Origin: Consotaella salsifontis | Lineage (GTDB): Bacteria; Pseudomonadota; Alphaproteobacteria; Rhizobiales; Rhizobiaceae | DNA: 64,000 nt | Direction: 5' to 3' | NCBI RefSeq assembly: GCF_900167365.1 | Contig: NZ_FUXL01000002.1 | Coordinates: 186,001-250,000 of the forward strand | Shown: positions 33,855 through 43,210 of the stretch, in pieces | Position numbering within the stretch: position 1 is the first letter of the stretch | Layout of the letters: every line of letters starts with the position of its first letter | Position numbers and translations under genes: made by a program | Notes under the pieces: generated by a model | Database searches by the model: none | What the model saw: only the letters and a program-made list of their open reading frames with translations | What the model was told of the DNA's origin: nothing

Positions 33855-34932
33855 CACGGAAATTCGGTTGACCTACAAACGCTCGATTCCAGCAAGGCGC
33901 AGTGCCCGCATCAGCGACGTGGCGCGGGCCGCCGGCGTTTCCGTTGCAACCGTCAGCCGCGCCGTCTCCGCGCCGGAAAAGCTCAGCGAGGGGACGAGGC
34001 GCAGGGTCCTCGCGGCGATCGACGAGCTCGGCTACACGCCCAACACGCTGGCGCGGCAGCTGCGGGTCGGCTCGTCGCGGATGATCCTCGTCGTCGTGCC
34101 GCGCCGATCCAATCCCCCTTTCTTCTCGGAGGTCCTGCGCGGCGTCGACGTCACGCTCGTGGAGGCCGGCTATGTCCTCATCACCGGCTATATGGAGGGG
34201 GAGGACCGTGACCTGCGGCTTATCGAGCTCGCCACCTCGGGCCATCTCGCGGGGCTGATGACGACCTCCGGCAAGCTGCCCCAGGTCAACGGACGATCGA
34301 TCCTCGACGGCGGCCTGCCGGCTGTCGCCCTATGTGCCGATCCGGGCGTGAAGGGGATGCCGGCGGTGCTCATCGACGACGAGGCAGCGGCCCGCAGCCA
34401 GGCGCGCCACCTCCTGGAGCTGGGCCATCGACGAATTTTCTACGTGACTGGTCCCGCCGGCAACTACAACGAGACGGCCCGCCATCGCGGCATCGTCGCG
34501 GAGCTGACGGCGGCCGGGCTCTATCCCGAGGCGCTGGTGGAGTGCCCGGGCGACTACGTGTTCGAGGCCGGCCATCGCGGCGCCGAGGCTTATCTGGCGT
34601 TGGCCGACCGCCCTTCGGCCGTTATCTGCAGCAACGACGAGTGCGCCGTCGCCTTCATGAAGACGATACGTTCGGCCGGCCTCACCATCCCCGGCGACCT
34701 GTCGCTGATCGGCTTCGACGGCATCGAGTTCGCCGACTATTGCGAGCCGGCCCTGACAACCATCGCCCAACCGCGCTTCGAGCTGGGGGCGACTGCGGCA
34801 AAGCTCCTCGTCGAGATGATCTCAGGCGTCCCGCCCTCGGTCGATCTCGACGCCCAGAACCGGTCGTTCCTCGACGTTGATCTCAAGGTGCGCGGCAGCA
34901 CCGCCGCGCCGCCGGCGGGGCAACGAGATTGA
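33826..34932 (+). CDS. LacI family transcriptional regulator
   Basis: This regulator of up to 368 residues has helix-turn-helix ISDVARAAGVSVATVSRAVSAPEKLSEGTRRRVLAAIDELGYTPN (about residues 28-72) and a periplasmic-binding-like ligand domain (ILVVVPRRSNPPFFSEVLRGVD to the C-terminus). The true start is uncertain: the ATG at 33826 lies inside the promoter/operator of the divergent operon, and a TTG at 33868 would give a conventional short lead-in before the helix-turn-helix. It very likely represses the seven-gene glucoside operon, binding the paired ATCGAT boxes. It converges on the second ABC operon. Confidence 0.9.
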   Translation: MLSEKEIDYNTEIRLTYKRSIPARRSARISDVARAAGVSVATVSRAVSAPEKLSEGTRRRVLAAIDELGYTPNTLARQLRVGSSRMILVVVPRRSNPPFFSEVLRGVDVTLVEAGYVLITGYMEGEDRDLRLIELATSGHLAGLMTTSGKLPQVNGRSILDGGLPAVALCADPGVKGMPAVLIDDEAAARSQARHLLELGHRRIFYVTGPAGNYNETARHRGIVAELTAAGLYPEALVECPGDYVFEAGHRGAEAYLALADRPSAVICSNDECAVAFMKTIRSAGLTIPGDLSLIGFDGIEFADYCEPALTTIAQPRFELGATAAKLLVEMISGVPPSVDLDAQNRSFLDVDLKVRGSTAAPPAGQRD

Positions 34933-34993
34933 TGAGATCAAAGCGGATGGGGCGACGTCCTTGAACGTGTGAGCACGTCGCAAAGCCCACGCT

Positions 34994-36109
34994 TCAGGCG
35001 ATGCGCTGCTCGGTTTTGGCGTCGAAGAACACCGTCTTGTCGAGGTTGAAGGCAAGGCGCATCGGCTCCCCCGCCCTCACCCTCGCGTCGGCGCGCAGGC
35101 GGGCGACAACCGGTTTGCCGCCGAGCCGTGTGATCGCGAAGGTGTCTGACCCCGTCGGCTCCACCACCTCGATCGTACACTCGCCGTGCGCGACGTGACT
35201 TGCGGTGCGGTCGGCGCTGTCGGGATCGGTCAGCGCCTCGGGGCGGATGCCAAAGAAGATGTCCCCTCCGACGGCATTCGCCAGCTTGGGCGCGGCGCCG
35301 TTGAGCGGAAGCCGAAGCGGCTCCTCACTGCCACGATCGAGGACGAGCATCGGCTCCGCGGCTCCGGCATCGACGCGCGCCGGAATGAGGTTCATCGCCG
35401 GCGAGCCCATGAAATCCGCGACGAAGATATTGGCGGGATCGTTATAGACCTCGTCGGGCGTCCCGAACTGCTGGAGGACGCCATCCTTCAGAACAGCGAT
35501 CTTGGTCGCCAGCGTCATTGCCTCCACCTGATCGTGAGTGACATAGACGATGGTGGTGCCCATGGAGGAGTGCAGGCGCTTGATCTCGGTGCGCATCTCC
35601 ACCCGCAGCTTGGCATCGAGGTTCGATAGCGGCTCGTCGAACAGGAAGACCTGCGGATCGCGAACCAGCGCGCGTCCCATGGCGACGCGCTGGCGCTGAC
35701 CGCCCGACAGGCGCGATGGCCGGCGATCCAGCAGATGGTCGATCTGCAACATCTTGGCGACCTCGGCCACCTTGCGGTCGCGCTCGGCCTTGGGAATGCC
35801 GCGCATCTCCATGCCGAAGGCGATGTTCCCGGCCACCGTCATGTTGGGATAGAGCGCGTAGGACTGGAACACCATGGCGATGTCGCGCTTGGCGGGCGCA
35901 AGGTCATTGACGACGCGGCCGTTGATGCGGATCTCGCCGCCGCTGATCGGCTCCAGCCCGGCGATGGTGTTGAGCAGGGTGGATTTGCCGCAGCCCGACG
36001 GGCCGACCAGCACCAGGAAATCCCCCTCCTCCACTTCCAGATTGATGCCCTTCAGCACGCGGACATTGCCGAAGGACTTTTCGAGGTCGACGATCTCAAG
36101 AAATGCCAT
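34994..36109 (-). CDS. Sugar ABC transporter ATPase (MalK/UgpC type), second operon
   Basis: This 371-residue ATPase has Walker A GPSGCGKST (about 36-44), FQSYALYPNMTV, LSGGQRQRVAMGRALVRDPQVFLFDEPLSNLDAKLR, YVTHDQVEAMTLATK and a C-terminal TOBE domain ending FDAKTEQRIA. It is clearly paralogous to the ATPase at 29511 but differs through the regulatory domain, so the two probably serve different permeases. It is the last gene of the second sugar operon, 9 bases after the MalG-type permease stop. Confidence 0.94.
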   Translation of the reverse strand: MAFLEIVDLEKSFGNVRVLKGINLEVEEGDFLVLVGPSGCGKSTLLNTIAGLEPISGGEIRINGRVVNDLAPAKRDIAMVFQSYALYPNMTVAGNIAFGMEMRGIPKAERDRKVAEVAKMLQIDHLLDRRPSRLSGGQRQRVAMGRALVRDPQVFLFDEPLSNLDAKLRVEMRTEIKRLHSSMGTTIVYVTHDQVEAMTLATKIAVLKDGVLQQFGTPDEVYNDPANIFVADFMGSPAMNLIPARVDAGAAEPMLVLDRGSEEPLRLPLNGAAPKLANAVGGDIFFGIRPEALTDPDSADRTASHVAHGECTIEVVEPTGSDTFAITRLGGKPVVARLRADARVRAGEPMRLAFNLDKTVFFDAKTEQRIA

Positions 36110-36118
36110 GACGACCTC

Positions 36119-37000
36119 CTAACCCTTGACCGCGCCGGCCATCAGGCCGCGAACGAAGTACCGGCCGGAGACGATATAGACGACCAGGGTCGGCAGAGCC
36201 GCGATGATCGCTCCGGCGAAATGAACGTTGTATTCCTTGACCCCCGTCGACGAGCTGACGAGGTTGTTGAGCGCCACCGTCATCGGCATCGAATCGAAGC
36301 CGGAGAACGAAGCGCCGAACAGGAAGTCATTCCAGATGTTGGTGAACTGCCAGATGATGGTGACGACGACGATCGGCCCCGAGCTCGGCAGAAGAATGCG
36401 CGTGAAGATGCGCCAGAAGCCGGCGCCGTCGATCTGCGCCGCGCGGATCAGCTCCGTCGGGAACGCCTCGTAGTAGTTGCGGAAGAACAGCGTCGTGAAG
36501 CCGATGCCGTAGACGACGTGGACGAGGACGAGGCCGGATATGCTGCCGGCGAGGCCGATTATTCCCAGGATGCGCGCCATCGGAATAAGCACGATCTGGA
36601 ACGGGATGAAGCAGGAGAGAAGCAGCAGAGAGAAGACGACGTTCGCGCCGGGAAAGCGCCATTTCGTCAGGACATAGCCATTGAGCGCGCCGACGATCAG
36701 CGAGATCGCCACGGCCGGCACGACCATCAGGATCGAGTTGATGAAATAGGGCGCGAGGCCCGTCGCAGAGACGCCGATCTGCGCCTCATTCCAGGCGCTT
36801 TTCCAGGGCGCGGTGGTGAATTCGTGCGGCAGGGCCAGCATGTTGCCGCCGCGGATCTCCGACAGCGGCTTTACCGAGTTCACCAGCATGACGAAGAGCG
36901 GCAGCAGGTAATAGACCGCGAAGACGATGAGAAGCGCGTAAAGCAGCGCGCGGGAAAGGCGCGATTGGCGCGCGCCGGTGGTGCCGGCCTCAGCGCTCAT
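36119..37000 (-). CDS. Sugar ABC transporter permease (MalG type), second operon
   Basis: This 293-residue subunit has six membrane segments: TM1 ALLYALLIVFAVYYLLPLFVML, the following periplasmic loop with PLSEIRGGNMLALPHEFTTAPW, the coupling loop ELIRAAQIDGAGFWRIFTRILLPSSGP, and the C-terminus GLMAGAVKG. The start at 37000 has GGGGAGG upstream and overlaps the partner permease gene by 11 bases. The structure parallels the permease at 30623. Confidence 0.93.
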   Translation of the reverse strand: MSAEAGTTGARQSRLSRALLYALLIVFAVYYLLPLFVMLVNSVKPLSEIRGGNMLALPHEFTTAPWKSAWNEAQIGVSATGLAPYFINSILMVVPAVAISLIVGALNGYVLTKWRFPGANVVFSLLLLSCFIPFQIVLIPMARILGIIGLAGSISGLVLVHVVYGIGFTTLFFRNYYEAFPTELIRAAQIDGAGFWRIFTRILLPSSGPIVVVTIIWQFTNIWNDFLFGASFSGFDSMPMTVALNNLVSSSTGVKEYNVHFAGAIIAALPTLVVYIVSGRYFVRGLMAGAVKG

Positions 37001-37916
37001 TGCCGCCTCCCCGGATCTCGGCATAGACGTACGGCACGATCACCGAGGCGATCATCATCAGCATGATCACGGCGGACGCCGCGCCGACGCCCATGGAATT
37101 ACGCGCGAAGGTGTAGGAATACATGAAGGTCGCCGGCAGCTCGGTCGCCCGCCCAGGCCCGGCATTGGTGAGAGCCACCACGAGGTCGTAGGACTTGATG
37201 GCGAGGTGGGCGAGCACGACGAAGGCCGAGAGGAAGGCCGGCCGAAGCTGCGGAATGACGATCCGCCGATAGATCTGGAAAGTGGAAGCGCCATCGATCT
37301 GCGCCGCCCTCAGGATTTCGTTGTCGATGCCGCGCAGCCCCGCGAGAAACATCGCCATTACGAAGCCCGAGGACTGCCACACGGCGGCGATGACGACGCA
37401 ATAGATCGCCATCTCAGTGTCCTTGATCCAGGTGAAATGGAAGGACGTCCAGCCCCAATGATGCATCACCTGCTCAAGGCCGATGCCGGGGTCGAGAAAC
37501 CACTTCCACGCCGTGCCGGTGACGATGAAGGAGAGCGCCATCGGGTAGAGATAGATCGGCCGCAACACCCCCTCGCCCCGGATCTTCTGGTCGAGCAGGA
37601 TGGCAAGGAAAAGCCCGATGACGACGCAGATGCCGATATAGAGCGCGCCGAAGATGGCGAGGTTCTCAAGCGCGATCCACCAGTTGGGCAACCGCCAGAG
37701 ACGCTCGTAGTTCGCCCAGCCGACGAGCCCGTAACGCGGCAGGATCGTCGAGTCGGTGAAGGACAGGTAGACCGTGAAGAGAATGAAGCCGTAGACGAAG
37801 ACAAGGATCGCGGCGAAGCTCGGCGCCAGCACCAGGCGCGGCAGCCAGTTCTGAAGGCGGGCGCGCGCGCCGCTGGCGCGGGCGGGCGGCACGCTGGCTT
37901 GTGCAATGGTCGACAT
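36990..37916 (-). CDS. Sugar ABC transporter permease (MalF type), second operon
   Basis: This 308-residue permease has an Ala/Arg-rich cytosolic N-terminus, then LVLAPSFAAILVFVYGFILFTVYLSFTDSTILP, and coupling loop EILRAAQIDGASTFQIYRRIVIPQLRPAF. The start at 37916 is supported by CAGGAGAG. It pairs with the MalG-type subunit, and close motif similarity with the permease at 31561 (WQSSGFVMAMFLAGLRGID versus WQASGLVMALMLAGLRGID) shows the two operons share ancestry. Confidence 0.93.
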   Translation of the reverse strand: MSTIAQASVPPARASGARARLQNWLPRLVLAPSFAAILVFVYGFILFTVYLSFTDSTILPRYGLVGWANYERLWRLPNWWIALENLAIFGALYIGICVVIGLFLAILLDQKIRGEGVLRPIYLYPMALSFIVTGTAWKWFLDPGIGLEQVMHHWGWTSFHFTWIKDTEMAIYCVVIAAVWQSSGFVMAMFLAGLRGIDNEILRAAQIDGASTFQIYRRIVIPQLRPAFLSAFVVLAHLAIKSYDLVVALTNAGPGRATELPATFMYSYTFARNSMGVGAASAVIMLMMIASVIVPYVYAEIRGGGNER

Positions 37917-37937
37917 GGTCGCTCTCCTGCCCTGCGG

Positions 37938-37965
37938 CCAGCCGACCGAACAAGCGGTCGGCTGG
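37938..37965 (-). promoter_or_regulatory. Intercistronic hairpin 1 (second sugar operon)
   Basis: Perfect 11-base arms (37938-37948, 37955-37965) with a 6-base loop lie between the binding-protein and permease genes, 22 bases before the permease start on the minus strand. It stacks with a second hairpin seven bases away. Confidence 0.65.
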
Positions 37966-37972
37966 CGAAAAC

Positions 37973-37997
37973 GGCTTCCGGCCATGGGCCGGAAGCC
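37973..37997 (-). promoter_or_regulatory. Intercistronic hairpin 2 (second sugar operon)
   Basis: Perfect 11-base arms (37973-37983, 37987-37997) with a 3-base loop follow the binding-protein stop by 19 bases. Two tandem perfect hairpins in a 100-base gap suggest a strong 3' mRNA barrier raising binding-protein over permease expression. Confidence 0.65.
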
Positions 37998-38016
37998 ACG
38001 GATCAGGCCGGATGGC

Positions 38017-39279
38017 TCACTTGGCGCCTTCGACCGCGTTCACCAGCTGCTCCACGGCCTCAGAGGCATCATACTGGCCGTTGAACTCGGCGGTGACGAC
38101 GTCGAAGAAGGCGTTCTTGACGCCGGCCGGCGCGGCGTAGCCATGGGCCAGAGAACCCATCAGCGTGCCGTTGGCGCTCGCTTCCTTGACGTCCTTCATG
38201 CCCTTCTGACCGCAAGGATCGAACTCATCGGCGGGGATGTCCGTCCGCGCGGGGACCGAGCCCTTCACCTTGTTGAATGCGATCTGGAAGGACGGGTCCT
38301 CGATGGCCGAGGCGAGTTTCCTTTGTGCCTCGACGTTCGATTTCTGGTCGAACATGGCGAACATGTCGGAGTTGAAGGTGACGTCTCCCTGCGTGCCTGG
38401 GAAGCGGAAGCAGACGAAGTCCTCGCCCGCCTTCTTGTCGGCGTTGCGGAATTCGCCCTTGGCCCAGTCGCCCATGATCTGGAGGCCCGCCGAGCCATCG
38501 ATCACCTTCGCCGTGGCGAGGTTCCAGTCACGTCCCGAGAAGTTGTCGTCGACATAACCGCGCAGCTGCGTCATCCGCTCGAAGACGGTCTTCATCGTGT
38601 CGGAGCCGAGCGCCTCGGAATCGAGATCGAGGATCGCCTTCTTGTAGAAGTCGGGGCCGCCCGTCGACAGCACCACGTTCTCGAACACCGTCGTGTCCTG
38701 CCAGGCCTGCCCGCCATAGGCCAACGGCGTGATGCCCTGCTCCTTCATCTTGTCGAGGAGCGCGATGAATTCGTCCCAATTGGTCGGCTGCTTGCCGCCG
38801 GCCTTGTCGAACGCCGCCTTGTTGATCCAGATCCAGTTGGTGGAGTGGATGTTCACCGGCGCGGCGATCCAGTGGCCATCATACTTGGCGAAGCTCTGAA
38901 GCGCCTCAGGAATGACCTCGCCCCACTTCTCCTCCTCGGCGACGGGATCGAGGTTGGCCAGAACGCCCTGCTTCGCCCAGTCGGTGACGTCGAAGCCCAG
39001 AAGCTGCACGGCCGTCGGCGCATTGCCCGAGGTGACGCGGGCCCGCAGCACCGTCATCGCCTCCGTGCCGGCGCCGCCGGCCACCGGCATGTCCTTCCAG
39101 GTCACGCCTTCCTTTTCGAGGTTCTGCTTCAGGACGTTCAGCGCGGCAGCCTCGCTGCCGGCCGTCCACCAATGCAGCACCTCGACGCTCTGCCCGGAAT
39201 CCTGAGCCGAGGCCGCGCCTGTGGCAAGCGCAACCAGTCCGGCGCTCGCGGCGAGCGCCGTCGCAAATCGACGAAACAT
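38017..39279 (-). CDS. Sugar ABC transporter substrate-binding protein (GtsA-like), second operon
   Basis: This 420-residue periplasmic protein has a signal peptide (to about residue 25, ATGAASAQD). The mature part closely follows the glucose/mannose-binding GtsA type: [71 protein letters not shown] and [12 protein letters not shown]. The substrate is probably a hexose or glucoside, but binding specificity cannot be read here. Shine-Dalgarno GGGAGG is present. It is divergent from its LacI regulator. Confidence 0.93.
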   Translation of the reverse strand: MFRRFATALAASAGLVALATGAASAQDSGQSVEVLHWWTAGSEAAALNVLKQNLEKEGVTWKDMPVAGGAGTEAMTVLRARVTSGNAPTAVQLLGFDVTDWAKQGVLANLDPVAEEEKWGEVIPEALQSFAKYDGHWIAAPVNIHSTNWIWINKAAFDKAGGKQPTNWDEFIALLDKMKEQGITPLAYGGQAWQDTTVFENVVLSTGGPDFYKKAILDLDSEALGSDTMKTVFERMTQLRGYVDDNFSGRDWNLATAKVIDGSAGLQIMGDWAKGEFRNADKKAGEDFVCFRFPGTQGDVTFNSDMFAMFDQKSNVEAQRKLASAIEDPSFQIAFNKVKGSVPARTDIPADEFDPCGQKGMKDVKEASANGTLMGSLAHGYAAPAGVKNAFFDVVTAEFNGQYDASEAVEQLVNAVEGAK

Positions 39280-39323
39280 GAATACCTCCCGAATGTGGCG
39301 GCCCCTCCAGGCCGCTAATCATT

Positions 39324-39353
39324 ATTACAACGATACAAATGACCACTCGTCAA
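39324..39353 (-). promoter_or_regulatory. Candidate promoter of second sugar operon
   Basis: On the minus strand TTGACG (39348-39353) and TGTAAT (39324-39329) are separated by 18 bases, about 45 bases before the binding-protein start. The -10 end overlaps an imperfect TTGTAT-CG-TTGTAA dyad that could be an operator, but the symmetry is weak. Confidence 0.4.
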
Positions 39354-39454
39354 GGTGGAAAGACCGATTGTGATCCCGATAATTCTTGGCCATTTCAAGG
39401 GGCTTTTGCCGCGTAAACGGCACCAAGTCCGCCCGGAGTCTCTCGCTGTTGATT

Positions 39455-39470
39455 TCTGCAACGTTTTAGA
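39455..39470. promoter_or_regulatory. Candidate LacI-type operator
   Basis: TCTGCAACGTTTTAGA is an imperfect 16-base dyad (6 of 8 arm positions match) with central ACGT, 15 bases before the second LacI gene. Position and CG-centred symmetry fit autoregulation; there is no second copy to support it. Confidence 0.35.
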
Positions 39471-39484
39471 ACACGCTGCCTTGG

Positions 39485-40555
39485 ATGAAGGAGATGCAAG
39501 CCGTGCCTCAGCGGGGACGGCCGCGCAAGGCGCGGCTCGCGGCGCAACCCGAGGTTTCGGGCAAGCCCACGCTCAAGACCATCGCCGATCTTGCAGGCCT
39601 CGCGGTCACGACCGTTTCGAGGGCGCTTCATGACGATCCCGATATCGCGGAAAAGACGCGGCTGCGCGTCAAATCGCTCGCTTCGGAAATAGGCTATCTG
39701 CCGGACCGCGCCGCGCTCCGGCTGCGGACCGGGCGCACCTACGTCGTCAGCCTCGTGCTCGATCCCCATGACGAGATTCTCGGCTTCGGCATCTCGCTCA
39801 TTCGCGGCCTGACGAGGGCGTTCCGCGCCACGCCCTACCACCTCATCATCACGCCGCATTTCCAGGGTGAGCCGCCGCTCGATCCGGTCAGCCATCTCGT
39901 GCGCAACCGCATGGCGGACGGCATCATCTTCACCCACACCGAGCCGTTCGACGAGCGCATCCGCCTGCTCGCCGAGCAGGACGTGCCCTTCGTCAGCCAT
40001 GGGCGCACCGAATTCACCTTCCCCCATCCCTTCGTCGATTTCGACAATGGGAGCTTTGCCCTTGAGGCGGTGCGCCGCCTCATCGCGCGGGGCAGTGGGC
40101 GTATCGCGATGATCGCGCCGTCGCGCCAATTCACCTTCTGCCAGCACATGCGCCACGGCTTCATGACGGCCGTGCGTGAAACTGGCGTCGCCTTCGAGAT
40201 TCCCGACGGCATCGACCTCGACAGCCCCGCCGAGCAGATCCGCGCCTATGCCTTCGAGCGCGCCGGAGGCAACGAGCCGGTCGACGGCTTCGTGTGCGGC
40301 GGCGAGGTTTCCGGCCTTGCCGTGATGGCGGGATTGACGGACGCCGGCCGGACGGTCGGTCGCGACGTTCATCTCGTCGTCAAGCAGACGTCGCCGGTGT
40401 TCTCGCAGGTGCGCCCGCAGGTGGACGTCATCGTCGAGGACCTGGAGGAGGCCGGCGAGAGGATGGGCGAACTTCTGCTGGGGGTCATTACCGATTCCGC
40501 CCGGCGCGACGCCCATTTTCTCCAGCCGCCGCGCCTTTCCTACGTCGATGGTTGA
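39485..40555 (+). CDS. LacI family transcriptional regulator, second operon
   Basis: This 356-residue regulator starts with a basic Arg/Lys-rich tail (residues 8-25) and then helix-turn-helix PTLKTIADLAGLAVTTVSRALHDDPDIAEKTRLRVKSLASEIGYLPD (about 28-74). A sugar-binding domain follows (VVSLVLDPHDEILGFGISLIRG; HGRTEFTFPHPFVDFDNG; DGFVCGGEVSGLAVMAGL). It likely controls the divergent binding-protein/permease/ATPase operon. It is not closely similar to the first LacI protein, so the two systems respond to different signals. Confidence 0.92.
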   Translation: MKEMQAVPQRGRPRKARLAAQPEVSGKPTLKTIADLAGLAVTTVSRALHDDPDIAEKTRLRVKSLASEIGYLPDRAALRLRTGRTYVVSLVLDPHDEILGFGISLIRGLTRAFRATPYHLIITPHFQGEPPLDPVSHLVRNRMADGIIFTHTEPFDERIRLLAEQDVPFVSHGRTEFTFPHPFVDFDNGSFALEAVRRLIARGSGRIAMIAPSRQFTFCQHMRHGFMTAVRETGVAFEIPDGIDLDSPAEQIRAYAFERAGGNEPVDGFVCGGEVSGLAVMAGLTDAGRTVGRDVHLVVKQTSPVFSQVRPQVDVIVEDLEEAGERMGELLLGVITDSARRDAHFLQPPRLSYVDG

Positions 40556-40593
40556 CCGGCGCAACGGTATCACGGGCGCCAAAGCCGCCTGCC

Positions 40594-41460
40594 TCAGGGC
40601 CTGGCGAGAGCCGCCCGGTGGGCGATGACGGCACGAGACACGGTCTCCGCAACCGCAAGGACGCGCTGCGAGGCGGCGATGTCGGCATGGCTCACCAGAT
40701 AGATGGGCCGCTGCATCGCCTCCCCGTCCGGCAGACGGTCCGTCAGCAACCTCAGCCCCGCTGCGCGCGCGAGGATGTGCGGAAGCACCGCCACACCGAC
40801 GCCAAGGCGCACCGCTTCGATCTGGCCGGCGACCGTGTTGACCGCAAACCGGGGAGCATCGCCTTCGCCAAAGGCTTGGGACCAGGCGAGCACGACAGCG
40901 AGGGCATCCTGATCAGGCCAGGTGACGAGACGCTGCGGCCGCGTTCCTTCGGGCGGGCCATAGAGACCGAAGCCCATTGACGCCAACTGGCGCACCTTGA
41001 GGTGCCCGCGTTGCGGCTGCACCATCCGGAGCGCCAGATCGGCGTCGCGCCGCTGGAGATTGACCGTCACGACGTTGAACAGGATCTCGACGTCGAGACC
41101 CGGATTGGCCCCGAGCAAAGGCGCCAGCGCCGGCACCACCAGGGGCGTCACTAGGCTCTCGACGCTGGCGAGGCGGACAAGCCCGGAGATGCCGGTTTGC
41201 CTGTCGACCTCCAGCCGCATTTCCCGCATGGCGAGCTCGACCGCCTCGGCGCGAGGCAGCATGGCCGCGCCCTGGTCTGACAGACGATAGCCGCTCTGAT
41301 GGCGCAGGAAGAGCGGCATGCCGATCGCCGCTTCGAGCCGCTCGATCCGGCGGGAGACAGTGGCCACGCCGGCGTTCAGCTGTTTCGCGGCCCCGGTGAG
41401 GGTTCCGTCCCGCGCCAGCGCCAGGAAGACGCGGGCATCGTCCCAATTCAGCCGCGCCAT
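40594..41460 (-). CDS. LysR family transcriptional regulator
   Basis: This 288-residue regulator has an N-terminal winged helix (WDDARVFLALARDGTLTGAAKQLNAGVATVSRRIERLEAAIGMPLFLRHQSGYRLSDQG, residues 6-64) and a C-terminal LysR co-inducer domain, with ILFNVVTVNLQRRDADLALRM and EAVRLGVGVAVLPHILA visible. It is divergent from an EamA exporter gene across about 115 bases, the usual arrangement in which LysR controls its neighbour. Confidence 0.92.
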   Translation of the reverse strand: MARLNWDDARVFLALARDGTLTGAAKQLNAGVATVSRRIERLEAAIGMPLFLRHQSGYRLSDQGAAMLPRAEAVELAMREMRLEVDRQTGISGLVRLASVESLVTPLVVPALAPLLGANPGLDVEILFNVVTVNLQRRDADLALRMVQPQRGHLKVRQLASMGFGLYGPPEGTRPQRLVTWPDQDALAVVLAWSQAFGEGDAPRFAVNTVAGQIEAVRLGVGVAVLPHILARAAGLRLLTDRLPDGEAMQRPIYLVSHADIAASQRVLAVAETVSRAVIAHRAALARP

Positions 41461-41575
41461 GGGAGCTTTCCTTTTTCCATTTTCGGAAATCCGCTCTCCA
41501 AAGTTTGCGCTATTCCATCATGATTCGGAAGGGCAGGATCGCAGCATCCTTCTTTCGCAGACGCCAAGGTTCTCC

Positions 41576-42499
41576 ATGTCTTCAGTCTCCCTGTCACAAC
41601 CCGCCGGAGCCCACGCGGGCAACGCGGCACTTCTCGCCAGCGCGCTTGCCGCGATCTTCTGGGGCACGAATTTCGAAGCGACGCGTATTGTCCTGTCGGA
41701 GCTTTCGCCCTGGACGGCGGGGGCGACGCGCTTCGTCATCGCGGCGGCCGCGATCCTTCTGTGGCTGGCGCTTACCGAGCGCATCCGCCTCCCCGTTCTT
41801 CGCCGCAACCTCTTGCAGTTCATCGTTCTCGGCATCGTGGGCGTCGGCGGTTTCAACGCCGCGCTCTTCGTCGGCATGCAGACGTCGAGCCCGGTCACGG
41901 CGGCGCTCATCATGGGAACGAGCCCGCTGACCACGACCCTCATCGATTCGGCCATCAGGCGGCGAATGCCGGCGGGGATCGCTCTCGCGGGCATGGCAAT
42001 CGGCCTCTTCGGCGTCGCCCTGACGGTCGGTGCGTTCTCAGGCGCGCATTTTGCCCGCGGCGATCTTCTCATCGCCCTGGGAAGCCTCGCCTGGGCGCTC
42101 TACACCATTGGCTGCCGCCGCTGGGTGATCGATGCCAGCCCGATGGAAACCTCGACCTGGACCATGGTCTTCGGCGCCATCTCCATGGTCATCGCCGCCT
42201 TCGCTGTCGAGACGCCGTTCGCCGCCCTGACGAGGATATCGGCCGTCGGCTGGACGGCAATCCTTCACATGGCCCTCATCGGCTCCGTCCTCGCCTATAT
42301 CTTCTGGCAGATCGGCATCGCCGCGCGCGGCCCGGCGGCGACATCGGTGCTCTTCAACCTCGTGCCCGTTTCCGCGCTCGTCGTCGCGGCCGCCTTCGGG
42401 CGCATCCCCGACTGGAGCCAGGTGCTCGGCGTCGCGATCGCCATCTTCGGCGTCCTTCTGGCCAGCGGCCGGTTCACCCGATCAAAGCAGATCGCCTGA
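41576..42499 (+). CDS. EamA/DMT family exporter
   Basis: This 307-residue protein has ten membrane segments in two EamA repeats: ASALAAIFWGTNFEATRIVLSELSPWTAGATRF begins the first, and DLLIALGSLAWALYTIGCRRWV the second. Typical DMT features, such as the late GPAATSVLFNLVPVSALVVAA, are present. Members export amino acids or metabolites. The start at 41576 is chosen for the usual short N-terminus before TM1; an upstream frame to 41318 lies antisense to LysR. Likely regulated by the adjacent LysR protein. Its last 18 bases overlap the convergent nucleotidyltransferase gene. Confidence 0.92.
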   Translation: MSSVSLSQPAGAHAGNAALLASALAAIFWGTNFEATRIVLSELSPWTAGATRFVIAAAAILLWLALTERIRLPVLRRNLLQFIVLGIVGVGGFNAALFVGMQTSSPVTAALIMGTSPLTTTLIDSAIRRRMPAGIALAGMAIGLFGVALTVGAFSGAHFARGDLLIALGSLAWALYTIGCRRWVIDASPMETSTWTMVFGAISMVIAAFAVETPFAALTRISAVGWTAILHMALIGSVLAYIFWQIGIAARGPAATSVLFNLVPVSALVVAAAFGRIPDWSQVLGVAIAIFGVLLASGRFTRSKQIA

Positions 42500-43099
42500 G
42501 CGGCTGCGCCATGCGGCGAGGTCGGCGGGCGTGTCGAGATCGGTGAAGATGCCGTCGCTCTCCACCGTCACCTCGGCGATGGCGCCGCGATGGCGCTGGA
42601 AAAGCTCGCGCGCGCCGACATCGCCCGAAAGCGTCAGCAGCTCGGGAAAGAAGCGCCTCCCCCAGAGCACGGGATGGCCGCGCCGGCCGTTCCGGACGGG
42701 CGCGACGGCGGCCCTTCCCTCCTCCGGCGCGAAGGCCGCGACCAGCCGGGCGATCAGCCCGGCATCGATATCCGGCATGTCGCCAAGGCAGACCAGCGCG
42801 CCATCCACATCGGCCCCGAGGGCGGCGATGCCGGCCCGCAGCGAGGTGGACAGGCCGAGAGCATGGTGCGAGTTCTCGACGAAGCGGACCGGAAGCCCGT
42901 CCAGCGCCTGGCGCACCTCGCCCGCCTGATGGCCGACGACGACGATCACTTCGCCCAATCCGGCCACCACCACCCGATCGACGACGCGGCGCACCAGCGG
43001 GCGCCCCTCCACCCGCGCCAGCAGCTTGTTCTCCCCCATGCGGCGCGACAGGCCGGCGGCGAGCACCAGCGCGGCGATCCTTGGCGGGCTTTCGGTCAA
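42482..43099 (-). CDS. MobA-like NTP transferase (molybdenum cofactor type)
   Basis: This 205-residue nucleotidyltransferase has the family N-terminal LAAGLSRRMGENKLLARVEGRPLVRRVVD (residues 13-41, nucleotide-binding GxSxRMGxxK), then HALGLSTSLRAGIAALG, VCLGDMPDIDAGLI (metal-binding Asp) and a Gly-His-Pro element (NGRRGHPVLWG). Close relatives (MocA/CoxC-like) transfer CMP to molybdopterin or act beside xanthine-dehydrogenase-type enzymes. No molybdoenzyme gene is adjacent, so the substrate is uncertain. Confidence 0.87.
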   Translation of the reverse strand: MTESPPRIAALVLAAGLSRRMGENKLLARVEGRPLVRRVVDRVVVAGLGEVIVVVGHQAGEVRQALDGLPVRFVENSHHALGLSTSLRAGIAALGADVDGALVCLGDMPDIDAGLIARLVAAFAPEEGRAAVAPVRNGRRGHPVLWGRRFFPELLTLSGDVGARELFQRHRGAIAEVTVESDGIFTDLDTPADLAAWRSRSGDLL

Positions 43100-43210
43100 T
43101 CGGCGCTCCTTGCGTCACGGGTTTTGGAGAACTGGAATGCGTCCTCGGCGCTGCCGGTTGCCGCCCGAGCTGCTATAAGCCGGCCGAGGAAGAAACGCGA
43201 AGGAGCGACG

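Noticed and set aside
34994-39279. Calling this operon aglEFGK (alpha-glucoside transport)
   Set aside because: The binding protein is nearer in pattern to glucose/mannose GtsA-type proteins and no alpha-glucosidase gene is present, so a name would be a guess.
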